From positions 1-18,572 of the forward strand of contig JAOZRI010000012.1 of assembly GCA_029940235.1 (NCBI GenBank): DNA of 18,572 bases. The letters are read 5' to 3'. Shown here in pieces: positions 7,258 to 14,123 of the stretch. Position 1 is the stretch's first letter. Each line of letters opens with the position of its first letter. The stretch is from Desulfobacula sp. (GTDB lineage Bacteria; Desulfobacterota; Desulfobacteria; Desulfobacterales; Desulfobacteraceae). The translations under genes were made by a program, and so were the position numbers. The notes beneath the pieces were generated by a model that was given only the letters and a program-made list of their open reading frames with translations, was not told where the DNA came from and ran no database searches.

Positions 7258-8527
7258 TGGATTCCTCCATTACGTCCCAGATTAAACGGGGATCAAAATT
7301 CTCAGCTGCAAACATGGTACTGACAACAACTGCACTAAAATATACTGCACCCATACCAGCTTCAATGGATGCCAGCGGCCCCATCTGGACCATGGCCACT
7401 AAAATTGTCACCACATACACATCCACCATTGACCAGCGCCCTACGGCTTCAGTTATGCGGTAAAGGCGGGTACGATCTTTGGGTTTCCAGACTGATCGGA
7501 ACTGGACAGAGAGTAAAAGGTAAATCAAAATTAAGATTTTCATGATGGGTATGATAACACTGGCAATAAAAATTATCAGGGCTATATGCCAGGAGCCGGA
7601 AAACATAAAGTAGATAACACCGCTTAAAATTGTGTCTGCCTGTTCATGGCCAAGGGCGGATGTAAAGGTTATGGGGAGCATATTGGCAGGAAAATAAAAA
7701 ATAATGGCTGTAATGACCAGAGCCCATGTACGGCGAATACTGTTGGTTTTACGCAGATGAAGTGATGCCTCACATCGAGGGCAGATATGGTGAACTTCCT
7801 TTTTGGGCAGACAGGATAAAAAGGAACAGGTGTGACAGCTTACCAGAACAGTACTGTTTTGAGTGTCAGGTTCACGTTTTTTTCTGATTTTTACAGGAAG
7901 CTGTTTCCAGATATCATCTGGATTAAGCCCTGAAACCACAGCAGCCAGCAGGAATATCAGGAAAATAAAGGCTATTGAAGCTAACCCAGGTATTACTGTT
8001 GCCATTTTCGCCAGCTTGATCATGGAAACCAAAATACCAAGCAGATATACTTCTATCATTCCCCAGGCTTTTAAGTGACAAAGCGTTCGAAAAATCAAAG
8101 CTGCTTTTCTGGGGAGATAGCCCAATTTTAAAGGCAATAGCAGATAGATCATTCCAATTATCTGAAGCAGCGGAAAAATCATGGCAGTAGAGAGTACAAG
8201 CAGTGCAAGCAGAGGCATTCCCTGCCTGTAAAGCTGAACAATACCTGTAATCATCTTTGTCTCTTGAACAATACCCTCAATACGCATATTCAAAAAGGGG
8301 TATATATTGGCAATTACAAATAAAATAAGGCATGCCAAAGAGAGCGCCAGTGTTCTATTGGCAGTATCAGCAGTTTTGTAAAACAGTTTAGCTCCGCAGC
8401 GATCACACTGGGCAATGGTTCCATTGATTAACTCTGGACGCTTGAACAGTTTCCCGCAGTCATTACAGGCAATAATCTCCGGAAAAGTTGTCAATACTTT
8501 TACTTGATGCTGTTTTGATCTTTCCAT
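7244..8527 (-). CDS. pqiA: PqiA, inner-membrane component with two zinc ribbons
   Basis: The protein has 427 residues. It is a tandem duplication: each half begins with a four-Cys ribbon (C21/C24/C41/C44 and C231/C234/C249/C252) followed by about four membrane helices (roughly 58-78, 108-132, 156-172, 180-200 and 267-285, 312-340, 366-385, 391-410). Each half carries the PqiA core motif, as GMIEVYLLGILVSM (156-169) and SMVDVYVVTILVAM (366-379). PqiA is the inner-membrane partner of PqiB; the E. coli operon is induced by paraquat. The ATG has only a weak ribosome site (an AGAG-poor sequence before it), so translation may depend on the upstream mscS-like gene, which ends 59 bases earlier with no terminator between. 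Both ribbons look intact. Confidence 0.95.
   Translation of the reverse strand: MERSKQHQVKVLTTFPEIIACNDCGKLFKRPELINGTIAQCDRCGAKLFYKTADTANRTLALSLACLILFVIANIYPFLNMRIEGIVQETKMITGIVQLYRQGMPLLALLVLSTAMIFPLLQIIGMIYLLLPLKLGYLPRKAALIFRTLCHLKAWGMIEVYLLGILVSMIKLAKMATVIPGLASIAFIFLIFLLAAVVSGLNPDDIWKQLPVKIRKKREPDTQNSTVLVSCHTCSFLSCLPKKEVHHICPRCEASLHLRKTNSIRRTWALVITAIIFYFPANMLPITFTSALGHEQADTILSGVIYFMFSGSWHIALIIFIASVIIPIMKILILIYLLLSVQFRSVWKPKDRTRLYRITEAVGRWSMVDVYVVTILVAMVQMGPLASIEAGMGAVYFSAVVVSTMFAAENFDPRLIWDVMEESNEHV
7263..7268 (-). promoter_or_regulatory. Ribosome binding site of pqiB inside pqiA
   Basis: GGAGGA on the minus strand ends five bases before the pqiB ATG at 7257. It is a near-perfect Shine-Dalgarno located within the last codons and stop region of pqiA, so it supports this start over later ones. 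Confidence 0.75.
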
Positions 8528-8586
8528 TGTAGAGTCAATTATTACTTTTTATCTGTAATGTAAAGAGACCTTTGAACAATTCTGGA

Positions 8587-10842
8587 TCATTTTTCCATTT
8601 TCTTTTTTAACGCTTCCTGTTCATCCTGCTCAATGGATAGTGCTGCTGCACCAGCAGCCTTTTTAACAAGTTCTGGATTTTTTTTGATGTTTTCTGCTCT
8701 TGATCCTTCATTTGAATCAGGAATGTAAACAGTTACATTTTTATGTGCAAACTCAATACCCTCCTCCTTGAAAGCTTGCTGCATAAGCTGATAAATTTCC
8801 TTTCGAATGGCAAATTGATCTCCGGGCAGTGTCTTGTACTTAATACGGGCGATCATGGCAGAGTCATCCATATGTTTCACGCCCTGGGATTTTATCGGGC
8901 TTAACAGTTTGGGGGCAAGCTCTTCATTTTGCATTATCGGTTGATAAACTCTCTTTTTTACAATTTTACGAAGTTTATCGATATCTGTATCATACCGAAC
9001 TCTAAACTCAAGTTTTGTAATGGTATAATCCCGGCTGAGATTAGATACAGAATTTATATTTCCAAACCCTATGGTATCAAGTTTTCCTCTGGGGTGACGG
9101 AGAACAAGAGAGCGAAGAGTTATCTTTTCAACTGTACCTTTCTGGGAACCGATGGTTATATAATCTCCTACCCTGAAGGCATCATCCATCATAAAAAACA
9201 GTCCTGCAATAATATCTTTTACAAGGGATTGAGATCCAAAACTTATGGCCAGTCCCACAACACCGGCGCCTGCAATCAGAGGTGTGATATTAATTCCCAA
9301 TGATGACAGAATCACAAGGATACCCATGATTATCATACTGAAAAAAATAAATTTCTTTAAAAGCAGAAGCAGAGTTCCAATGCGTGACCCTCCGGCACCG
9401 CCTTCATCTTTCTCTTCTTCTTCAGGCATTTCCAATATTATTCTGCGCTCTATAACAGAGCTTATTATCTCCCAGATAACATAGAAAATACAGATGACTA
9501 TCAAAATTTTAAACATGGCCATGGCAACTGTATAACCAAATTGTATATCAATACCCCACAACTTCAGGACAAAGGTGAAAAAAAGAATTGAAAATACAAG
9601 CTTTAAAGCAGTTTTCAACACTTTTTCCATGGTGGTTTTGTCCTTTAGATCTCCAAGAGGATTGCGGGGTAATTTCACCTTGTTATCATCCTCTTTTGAT
9701 TCTTGATCCAAAGTCGGTTTTTCCGGAGGAGTCCCATATTTTTTTAGAAGATCAAAGAAAAAATTAAACAGCAGATCCAGAATCCACACAGATAAAAAGA
9801 AAACTGCCACAACAAGTAGAGAGAGAGTTCCTTTCCCGCCGGTTGATCCAAATATAACTCTGTCAACTATCCCTCCCATCCATAACATGCATACTGACAA
9901 TACTGCAAAATAGCTCCAATAGGGGACAAGGCGGGACAGCAGACCACTTCCCGGGAACTGTGAACTTAAAAAAGTTGTAAATTCATCACGTTTTTGCAGA
10001 ACCATAAAAACGAGCTGAATCGCTACCAGGGAGATGCCCATGGAGAAAAGTTTAAGATACAGGATTTCACTGGCACCGGAAATTCGGATTAATTCACATG
10101 TTAAAGAGAGGAAAATAATTGAACCTGCAATCAAAGCAATATAGCGGTGCAGATATTTTGCAGTTGCATTTTTCAAGGGAGGAAACCGCAATTCATCATT
10201 TTTGGGGGAGAGGATGGAACGTGATATTAAAAGGAGAATTCTATATAATACAATTCCGAGAAGAGATACAAAGAACAGGACAATACTAGCGTTGTTAACA
10301 TTAAGAATTAAATAAAAAAGTGTAAGACTTGATACAATGAACACACCAATATTGATCAAATCAATTATGACTATTAAAGCAATATTTCTAATCTGCTCTG
10401 CAAGTTTTGCAGGAGCAACCCCAATGATCTGTTTGCGAAATCCTGAAACCAATCGATGGAACAGCAATTCCAGGATAAATGCCAAAAGAAAAACACCAAC
10501 TAGCTTGAAAAGAGTTGGAAATAAATTTAAAAACGTGTCCCGGGATTGTCCAAGGTAACGGGCGGCAATATTATTTTCATCAATTACTGCCACACCGCCT
10601 GATTTTAGATGTGCCACTCTTTTTTTTAACTGGGAGACAAAACCCTGGGCATTGTTGATAATGCTAAGCAGTCCACCCTGGGCATCAACCTCTTTTTTTT
10701 CAAGAACGATCTCTTTTTCCATTTGATCGCCGGGGTTTGTCTTGTCAGTAACTCCTTCATGGGCAACAGCAACCTGACACAGCAAATAAAACAGCAAACA
10801 CAAAATAAAAAAAACTTTTAATCCGGGAAGTTTTTTGAACAT
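8587..10842 (-). CDS. Large MscS-family mechanosensitive channel
   Basis: The protein has 751 residues. A signal peptide (1-27, ending AVA) is followed by a short periplasmic helical region (about 40-100). Many membrane helices come next: about 108-128, 153-182, 187-210, 233-252, 261-282, 307-330, 340-365, 408-428, 440-462 and 495-513. The pore helix at about 518-545 (AGAGVVGLAISFGSQSLVKD) is typical of MscS, and the beta-domain follows with the D-x-F-x-V-G-D and G-x-V-x-x-I-x-L-R-x-x-x-L-R motifs (552-583). The C-terminal alpha/beta domain ends at about 710. MscS proteins open under membrane tension and release solutes. At this length it resembles the large subfamily (MscK-like or YnaI/MSL-like) more than 286-residue MscS. 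A loop of acidic and Gly residues (473-486) precedes the core. It is the first gene ahead of pqiABC on the same strand, 59 bases away. Confidence 0.92.
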   Translation of the reverse strand: MFKKLPGLKVFFILCLLFYLLCQVAVAHEGVTDKTNPGDQMEKEIVLEKKEVDAQGGLLSIINNAQGFVSQLKKRVAHLKSGGVAVIDENNIAARYLGQSRDTFLNLFPTLFKLVGVFLLAFILELLFHRLVSGFRKQIIGVAPAKLAEQIRNIALIVIIDLINIGVFIVSSLTLFYLILNVNNASIVLFFVSLLGIVLYRILLLISRSILSPKNDELRFPPLKNATAKYLHRYIALIAGSIIFLSLTCELIRISGASEILYLKLFSMGISLVAIQLVFMVLQKRDEFTTFLSSQFPGSGLLSRLVPYWSYFAVLSVCMLWMGGIVDRVIFGSTGGKGTLSLLVVAVFFLSVWILDLLFNFFFDLLKKYGTPPEKPTLDQESKEDDNKVKLPRNPLGDLKDKTTMEKVLKTALKLVFSILFFTFVLKLWGIDIQFGYTVAMAMFKILIVICIFYVIWEIISSVIERRIILEMPEEEEKDEGGAGGSRIGTLLLLLKKFIFFSMIIMGILVILSSLGINITPLIAGAGVVGLAISFGSQSLVKDIIAGLFFMMDDAFRVGDYITIGSQKGTVEKITLRSLVLRHPRGKLDTIGFGNINSVSNLSRDYTITKLEFRVRYDTDIDKLRKIVKKRVYQPIMQNEELAPKLLSPIKSQGVKHMDDSAMIARIKYKTLPGDQFAIRKEIYQLMQQAFKEEGIEFAHKNVTVYIPDSNEGSRAENIKKNPELVKKAAGAAALSIEQDEQEALKKKMEK

Positions 10843-10925
10843 TTTTTAAGTATCCCATTAAAAAAATTATCGACTAATTTCAGCTAAGATCCAGATCCAT
10901 ATCAACCTGCTGTAAGGTTCTTTTC

Positions 10926-11243
10926 CTATTGAACAGTTACAACCACATATTGTGTACCACTGGCCTGGTAATATGTTGATCCGCACTGATGAAGAGTGAC
11001 TCCATCGATAACAACAGTAGAACAGCCCCCGGGCAGAACAGCAACAAAAACAGCTGTTCGTACAATTACCCGCCGTGTTGTACGCCGAGCCACACCGGCA
11101 ACACTTCTTGGTGTCAATGGCCTGCCCACTACTGCCTGGGCTTCTTTTATAATTATACTGCTGTTATATCCAAAATCTACAGCAGTACCAGCCATCAGCA
11201 TGCAGCATCCAATTAAAATTGTCCGTATTACTATTTTCATCAC
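10926..11243 (-). CDS. Small exported Arg-rich protein of unknown function
   Basis: The protein has 105 residues if read from the GTG at 11243, or 104 from the ATG at 11240. A signal peptide is visible (hydrophobic 5-20); cleavage could follow GTA at 21 or AQA at 37. The mature part has an Arg/Thr-rich stretch (46-63: six Arg) and a short C-terminal unit with C74, VVIDG, C87, G-S-T-Y-Y and Y-V-V-V. I know this GCxxVxxxG...CGxxYY pattern from small hypothetical proteins but not a named function. One disulfide (C74-C87) is plausible. The start overlaps the DUF2092 stop (TGATG), so it is probably translated as its partner. The ribosome site AGAGGAG at 11249-11255 sits five bases from GTG and eight from ATG; ATG is the more likely start. 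Confidence 0.8.
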   Translation of the reverse strand: MMKIVIRTILIGCCMLMAGTAVDFGYNSSIIIKEAQAVVGRPLTPRSVAGVARRTTRRVIVRTAVFVAVLPGGCSTVVIDGVTLHQCGSTYYQASGTQYVVVTVQ

Positions 11244-12040
11244 TTGTTCTCCTCTAAAGATGTGAATTCTCCCATATCATCCACTGTGAGAGCCTCTAAT
11301 TTCACTGCATTGCCAGGCGCTGTAAAAGTGAATTGGCCAGCCTTAGTCTGCAAATTGAGATTCCACTCCCGGAACCTTATTTCATATTGAGGGGCTCCTG
11401 TAATCCATTTACTGGTAATAATATACTTCATGGGCAATGGCTGATCTCCAGCTTTCACCCACAGCTGCCAGTCCACTTTTGCCTTTCTAAAAGCCAGGTG
11501 ATGACACTTTACACCGTTTATATATGCAAGACCGATGTAGTTGCCTTCAATAACATTGGAAGCAAGAATAGAGTAGGTATCTGCAAATAACATATCTGCA
11601 CCAGGCGCTGGTATTCCTGTATGGGACTCATAATCTCTGATGGCATCATCAATGGTCCCGGCACTTTTTACCTGGTAATAAAAATTGAGTTTCTTACCGT
11701 GAATCGTCAGAGTATTGCCGTCAAACACGAATTGAGCATCGGATATCATTCCTTTCCGAGTTATATCAAACTTATTTGGGCGCTGCACACTTACCGTTGC
11801 AGAGCTGCTGAACTGCAGTTTCTGGCCGTTATGACCAACAACCTCAAGGTCAATATCTGCGTTCATACTAAATGCCTTTGTCCCACCTAAGTAGTCTGAC
11901 ATCGACTTAAGAACAGTATCTGCCTTTGTATCGATACCATCTGCACTCATTGACTGACCAGCAGATAAAGTGATCATTAAAGCAACTGCCATCAATAATC
12001 TGCTCCAGCCAGATATAAAATTTAAAATTGTTTCTTTCAT
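11240..12040 (-). CDS. Exported DUF2092-family protein (LolA/LolB-like fold)
   Basis: The protein has 266 residues. A signal peptide covers about 1-33 (hydrophobic 13-28, cleavage near MSA). The mature part matches DUF2092: A-D-x-[V/I]-L-K-x-M-S-D-Y-L-x-G (40-53), V-Q-R-P-N-K at about 86-91, F-D-G-x-x-L-x-[I/L]-[H/Y]-G-K, T-I-D-D-A-I, A-P-G-A-D-[M/L]-L-[F/Y]-A-D, N-G-V-x-C-H-H-L-A-F, and a C-terminal P-L-P-M-K-Y-[V/I]-I-T-[S/T]-K-W-x-T-G-A-P-Q-Y. DUF2092 is related by fold to the lipoprotein carriers LolA and LolB, so a periplasmic lipid or lipoprotein-binding role is plausible but unproven. A strong ribosome site (GGGAGGA, 12045-12051) lies four bases before ATG. It lies 39 bases after the beta-barrel gene and overlaps the small Arg-rich protein. 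Confidence 0.88.
   Translation of the reverse strand: MKETILNFISGWSRLLMAVALMITLSAGQSMSADGIDTKADTVLKSMSDYLGGTKAFSMNADIDLEVVGHNGQKLQFSSSATVSVQRPNKFDITRKGMISDAQFVFDGNTLTIHGKKLNFYYQVKSAGTIDDAIRDYESHTGIPAPGADMLFADTYSILASNVIEGNYIGLAYINGVKCHHLAFRKAKVDWQLWVKAGDQPLPMKYIITSKWITGAPQYEIRFREWNLNLQTKAGQFTFTAPGNAVKLEALTVDDMGEFTSLEENK
11249..11255 (-). promoter_or_regulatory. Ribosome binding site that decides the small protein's start
   Basis: AGAGGAG on the minus strand lies five bases before GTG (11243) and eight before ATG (11240). Spacing does not exclude either, but eight bases with ATG is nearer the optimum. It lies inside the DUF2092 coding region. Confidence 0.65.
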
Positions 12041-12079
12041 ACAATCCTCCCTATATTTTTACCATTTCCATCATTTTTT

Positions 12080-12901
12080 CTATTTTGGAAACATAAATGT
12101 TAGCCCAAACTGGAGAGTCCAGTCCGATGCATTATCTGGTTTTTCCACATTATAGTACGCACCTGCTTTCATATTAACCGGCTGTTTACCGATTTTAAAA
12201 ACCCTACCAATTGCACCTCCAACAGGTATAGTCCAGGTATTATCACTGTCTGCTTCCCAGTTGGCAGTTATGGTCGGAGCCATACTCAGATACCAGCCAC
12301 CTGGCATGTTATAATTAATAAAATACTGAAAAGTTAAGGCATTTACATCAGCTGCATCATTATATCCATCACCAATGTTCCAGACATTGGAAACAAGTGC
12401 ACCTATAACCCATTTGCCCGGCATAACAAGTACAACAGCAGAAGGACCAAGTGTCCAATGGTCTGAAGTTGCACGATCCATACCTGTGGGCATTCCAATC
12501 TGGGGCCCAATACCCCATATAACTTTCCCTGCCTCTGCCGGAGAGATAAAGCCCTGGTAGGTGATATCCCCAAGACCAAACTCTCTGCCCAATCCAGGGC
12601 CACGTGATCCCTGGGAAATAGCAGGAATGATAATCCGGTTGATCAGGTTCCAGTTTTTCGTGAGACTCATTGGAACAACAGGCTTTATATTTGTAATGAC
12701 ATCGGTTTCATCTTCAGGTCCGGCATTAAAATTAATATTGGTCTCAAAGGGTACGCTGATCAAAGAACTGACAGGGTTCTGGGAAGCCTTGGCTAAATCT
12801 TCCACACCCTTATCACCGGCCAAAGCAGTGTGCAGCGGCACAAATATCATGGCCAGCAGGCATACACTTAAAAACAATTTTACAACTTTTTCATTTTTCA
12901 T
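12080..12901 (-). CDS. Predicted outer-membrane beta-barrel protein (family often labelled 'neuromedin U' or transporter)
   Basis: The protein has 273 residues. A signal peptide (1-28) ends ALA. The mature N-terminus has a conserved E/D-L-A-K-A-x-Q-N-P-V-[S/A]-x-L-I-S-[V/L]-P-[F/L] pattern, which in this family precedes the barrel. The rest alternates polar and hydrophobic residues with repeated aromatic belts (N-W, T-F-Q-Y, G-G-W-Y-L, W-T-L-Q-F). It ends F-M-F-P-K rather than in the classic terminal Phe. Such proteins are often database-labelled 'neuromedin U', a name without functional meaning, or outer-membrane transporter. The substrate cannot be told from the sequence. AAAGGA lies seven bases before ATG. 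It sits between the SYLF gene (126 bases upstream) and the DUF2092 gene (39 bases downstream). Confidence 0.8.
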   Translation of the reverse strand: MKNEKVVKLFLSVCLLAMIFVPLHTALAGDKGVEDLAKASQNPVSSLISVPFETNINFNAGPEDETDVITNIKPVVPMSLTKNWNLINRIIIPAISQGSRGPGLGREFGLGDITYQGFISPAEAGKVIWGIGPQIGMPTGMDRATSDHWTLGPSAVVLVMPGKWVIGALVSNVWNIGDGYNDAADVNALTFQYFINYNMPGGWYLSMAPTITANWEADSDNTWTIPVGGAIGRVFKIGKQPVNMKAGAYYNVEKPDNASDWTLQFGLTFMFPK

Positions 12902-12982
12902 TTTTTGTCCTTTCTGGTTGTATAAAATTTTAAAAATATCACATTTTTACATGGCTTCCAGATTCTTTACACACAGACTGCC

Positions 12983-13015
12983 TTGGAAAAAATCTGTTTA
13001 AAAAAACGTTTCCAA
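12983..13015. repeat. Weak inverted repeat between the SYLF and beta-barrel genes
   Basis: TTGGAAA at 12983-12989 and TTTCCAA at 13009-13015 are perfect 7-base arms separated by 19 A/T-rich bases. It could be a weak terminator for the SYLF gene or a protein-binding site for the beta-barrel gene 82 bases downstream. The arms are short and the local composition is very A/T-rich, so chance is possible. Confidence 0.3.
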
Positions 13016-13027
13016 ACCACCAGATTA

Positions 13028-13597
13028 CTAATCAGGCTTAATTGGTGAAATCTTGGATCCCTGAAGACCCAATCCTGCCATAAGGCCTTTCTGAGCAAAG
13101 AAAAAGGCATAGATATCATGTTTTGCTGTTGTTGTTGTCAGGCTTGTGGCCATCCCCTTATCAACCACAATAAGACTTGGGCCAACTCCCACTTCCCATC
13201 CACTGCTTTGTTGCAGATAATCAAGTGCCTCATCGGTCATCAGGAACATGGCATACCCAAAAGACTGCGCCCCTGCCTGGAGACCATAGGAAGCTGCAAC
13301 CGTGTTATAATATCCAGCTGTCTTACCTTTGATCAGCAATGCTCCTTCGCCATACTGCCCGCCAACCATGAGACCTGCCTTGAGAACATCAGGGAATACC
13401 AGGATAGCTTTTGCCACTTTGGCAAATTTTTTAGCCGTGGGAGAACTTGCATAGAGTTTTTCCAGACCGATCTCCACGTCCTTATCGATTTGTGCAGCTG
13501 AATCAGCCATAACAGACTGTTGAAGCAGGCATACCATAATAATTGCGTAAAAAAGATAAAGTGCTGTTTTTAAAATACGTGACTGTGTTAGTTTCAT
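13028..13597 (-). CDS. Exported SYLF / YSC84-domain lipid-binding protein
   Basis: The protein has 189 residues. A signal peptide (hydrophobic 11-27) ends VMA at 31. The mature domain shows the SYLF pattern: a helix of A-x2-[F/L]-x-K-V-A-K-A-I-L-V-F-P-D-V-x-K-A-G (about 60-77), then V-G-G-Q-Y-G-E-G-A-L, a Tyr-rich strand G-Y-Y-N, G-L-Q-A-G-A-Q, a downstream F-L-M-T-D-E-A-L (about 118-125), and G-x-E-V-G-V-G-P. Eukaryotic SYLF proteins bind phosphoinositides and actin. Bacterial members are secreted or periplasmic, with a possible lipid-binding role. The protein is about the length of a lone domain. AAGGA lies eight bases before ATG. It follows the 94-aa gene by 63 bases. Confidence 0.9.
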   Translation of the reverse strand: MKLTQSRILKTALYLFYAIIMVCLLQQSVMADSAAQIDKDVEIGLEKLYASSPTAKKFAKVAKAILVFPDVLKAGLMVGGQYGEGALLIKGKTAGYYNTVAASYGLQAGAQSFGYAMFLMTDEALDYLQQSSGWEVGVGPSLIVVDKGMATSLTTTTAKHDIYAFFFAQKGLMAGLGLQGSKISPIKPD

Positions 13598-13660
13598 AAG
13601 CTTTTTCCTTATATTATTTAAATTTCTGTCAAATTTTTTTGGTTAATCTATTATGCATCC

Positions 13661-13945
13661 TTAGTGAACTTTAATAAAAGATTCATTTTTTTCATCCAGA
13701 TTTTCCACTGATAGAATTGGAATGCGCTGATCATAAAGAGCTTTGAGCAATCCTGAAAGTGCAGCCTGGTCAACCAGGTATCCAACCAGATTTGTTACTT
13801 TATTGTTATCTTTAGAACAATCAGTCGACATATCCATATCTCCAATAATATCAGTCCATGCCATGTCAATTTCACCCTGCACCCTGATCCGATATGTGGC
13901 AGGTGTCTCGATTGTAAATTCTTGCTGTTTTAATCCTTGAGCCAT
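13661..13945 (-). CDS. Small soluble protein of unknown function (94 aa)
   Basis: The protein has 94 residues, no signal peptide and no membrane segment. It opens with a beta-rich stretch (T-Y-R-I-R-V-Q-G-E-I-D at 17-27), an aromatic W30, and G-D-M at 35-37. It ends with a helix-strand unit: L-V-D-Q-A-A-L-x-G-L-L-x-A-L-Y-D then P-I-L-S-V-E. I recall similar short hypothetical proteins with Y-R-I-R-V-x-G and the D-Q-A-A-L-x-G-L-L-x2-L-Y-D core, but no function is known to me. GAGGTG at 13950-13955 lies four bases before ATG, supporting the start. It is the first gene of the group reading toward the SYLF gene, preceded by 178 gene-free bases. It may be cytoplasmic, unlike its exported neighbours. 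Confidence 0.78.
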   Translation of the reverse strand: MAQGLKQQEFTIETPATYRIRVQGEIDMAWTDIIGDMDMSTDCSKDNNKVTNLVGYLVDQAALSGLLKALYDQRIPILSVENLDEKNESFIKVH

Positions 13946-14123
13946 GGGTCACCTCACTTTAAAAAGAGCCATTCTCCTATTAAGAATATATTAAAATACT
14001 ATAATGCCTTGATTAAAAAAAAACCATGCCCCAAAAGGAGTAAAAAGGGAGTATAGCTGGTCAATATGCTTGCATTGTATCTTAAATCTATTTATATTTA
14101 AATTTTGTTCATCTATCAAATAG
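13946..14123. other. Gene-free 178-base spacer, A/T-rich
   Basis: This region lies between the hydrolase stop and the 94-aa gene start. It contains the ribosome site at 13950-13955 and several A/T runs. I see no hairpin followed by a T run, and no convincing -35/-10 pair. It probably holds the promoter for the leftward group starting with the 94-aa gene, because composition also changes here. Confidence 0.5.
13950..13955 (-). promoter_or_regulatory. Ribosome binding site of the 94-aa gene
   Basis: GAGGTG lies four bases before the ATG at 13945. It supports a real small gene rather than a chance frame. Confidence 0.65.

Noticed and set aside
10870..10900. TTGATA with TGAAAT 17 bases later ahead of the mscS-like gene
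   Set aside because: The -10 match is poor (4 of 6), and the region is too A/T-rich for this to be convincing.
10905..10920. AACCT/AGGTT short hairpin after the small Arg-rich gene as a terminator
   Set aside because: Only five pairs and no T run follows on the minus strand.
13627..13632. TTGACA on the minus strand ahead of the SYLF gene as a -35 box
   Set aside because: No -10 hexamer lies 16-18 bases downstream; the position falls on the ribosome site, so I do not call a promoter.
14059..14064. TTGACC on the minus strand as a -35 box for the 94-aa gene
   Set aside because: The hexamer 17 bases on (ACTCCT) is unlike TATAAT.
14064..14099. Eleven-codon ATG frame (MLALYLKSIYI) in the 178-base spacer
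   Set aside because: It is very short, and there is no support beyond an A/G-rich stretch upstream.
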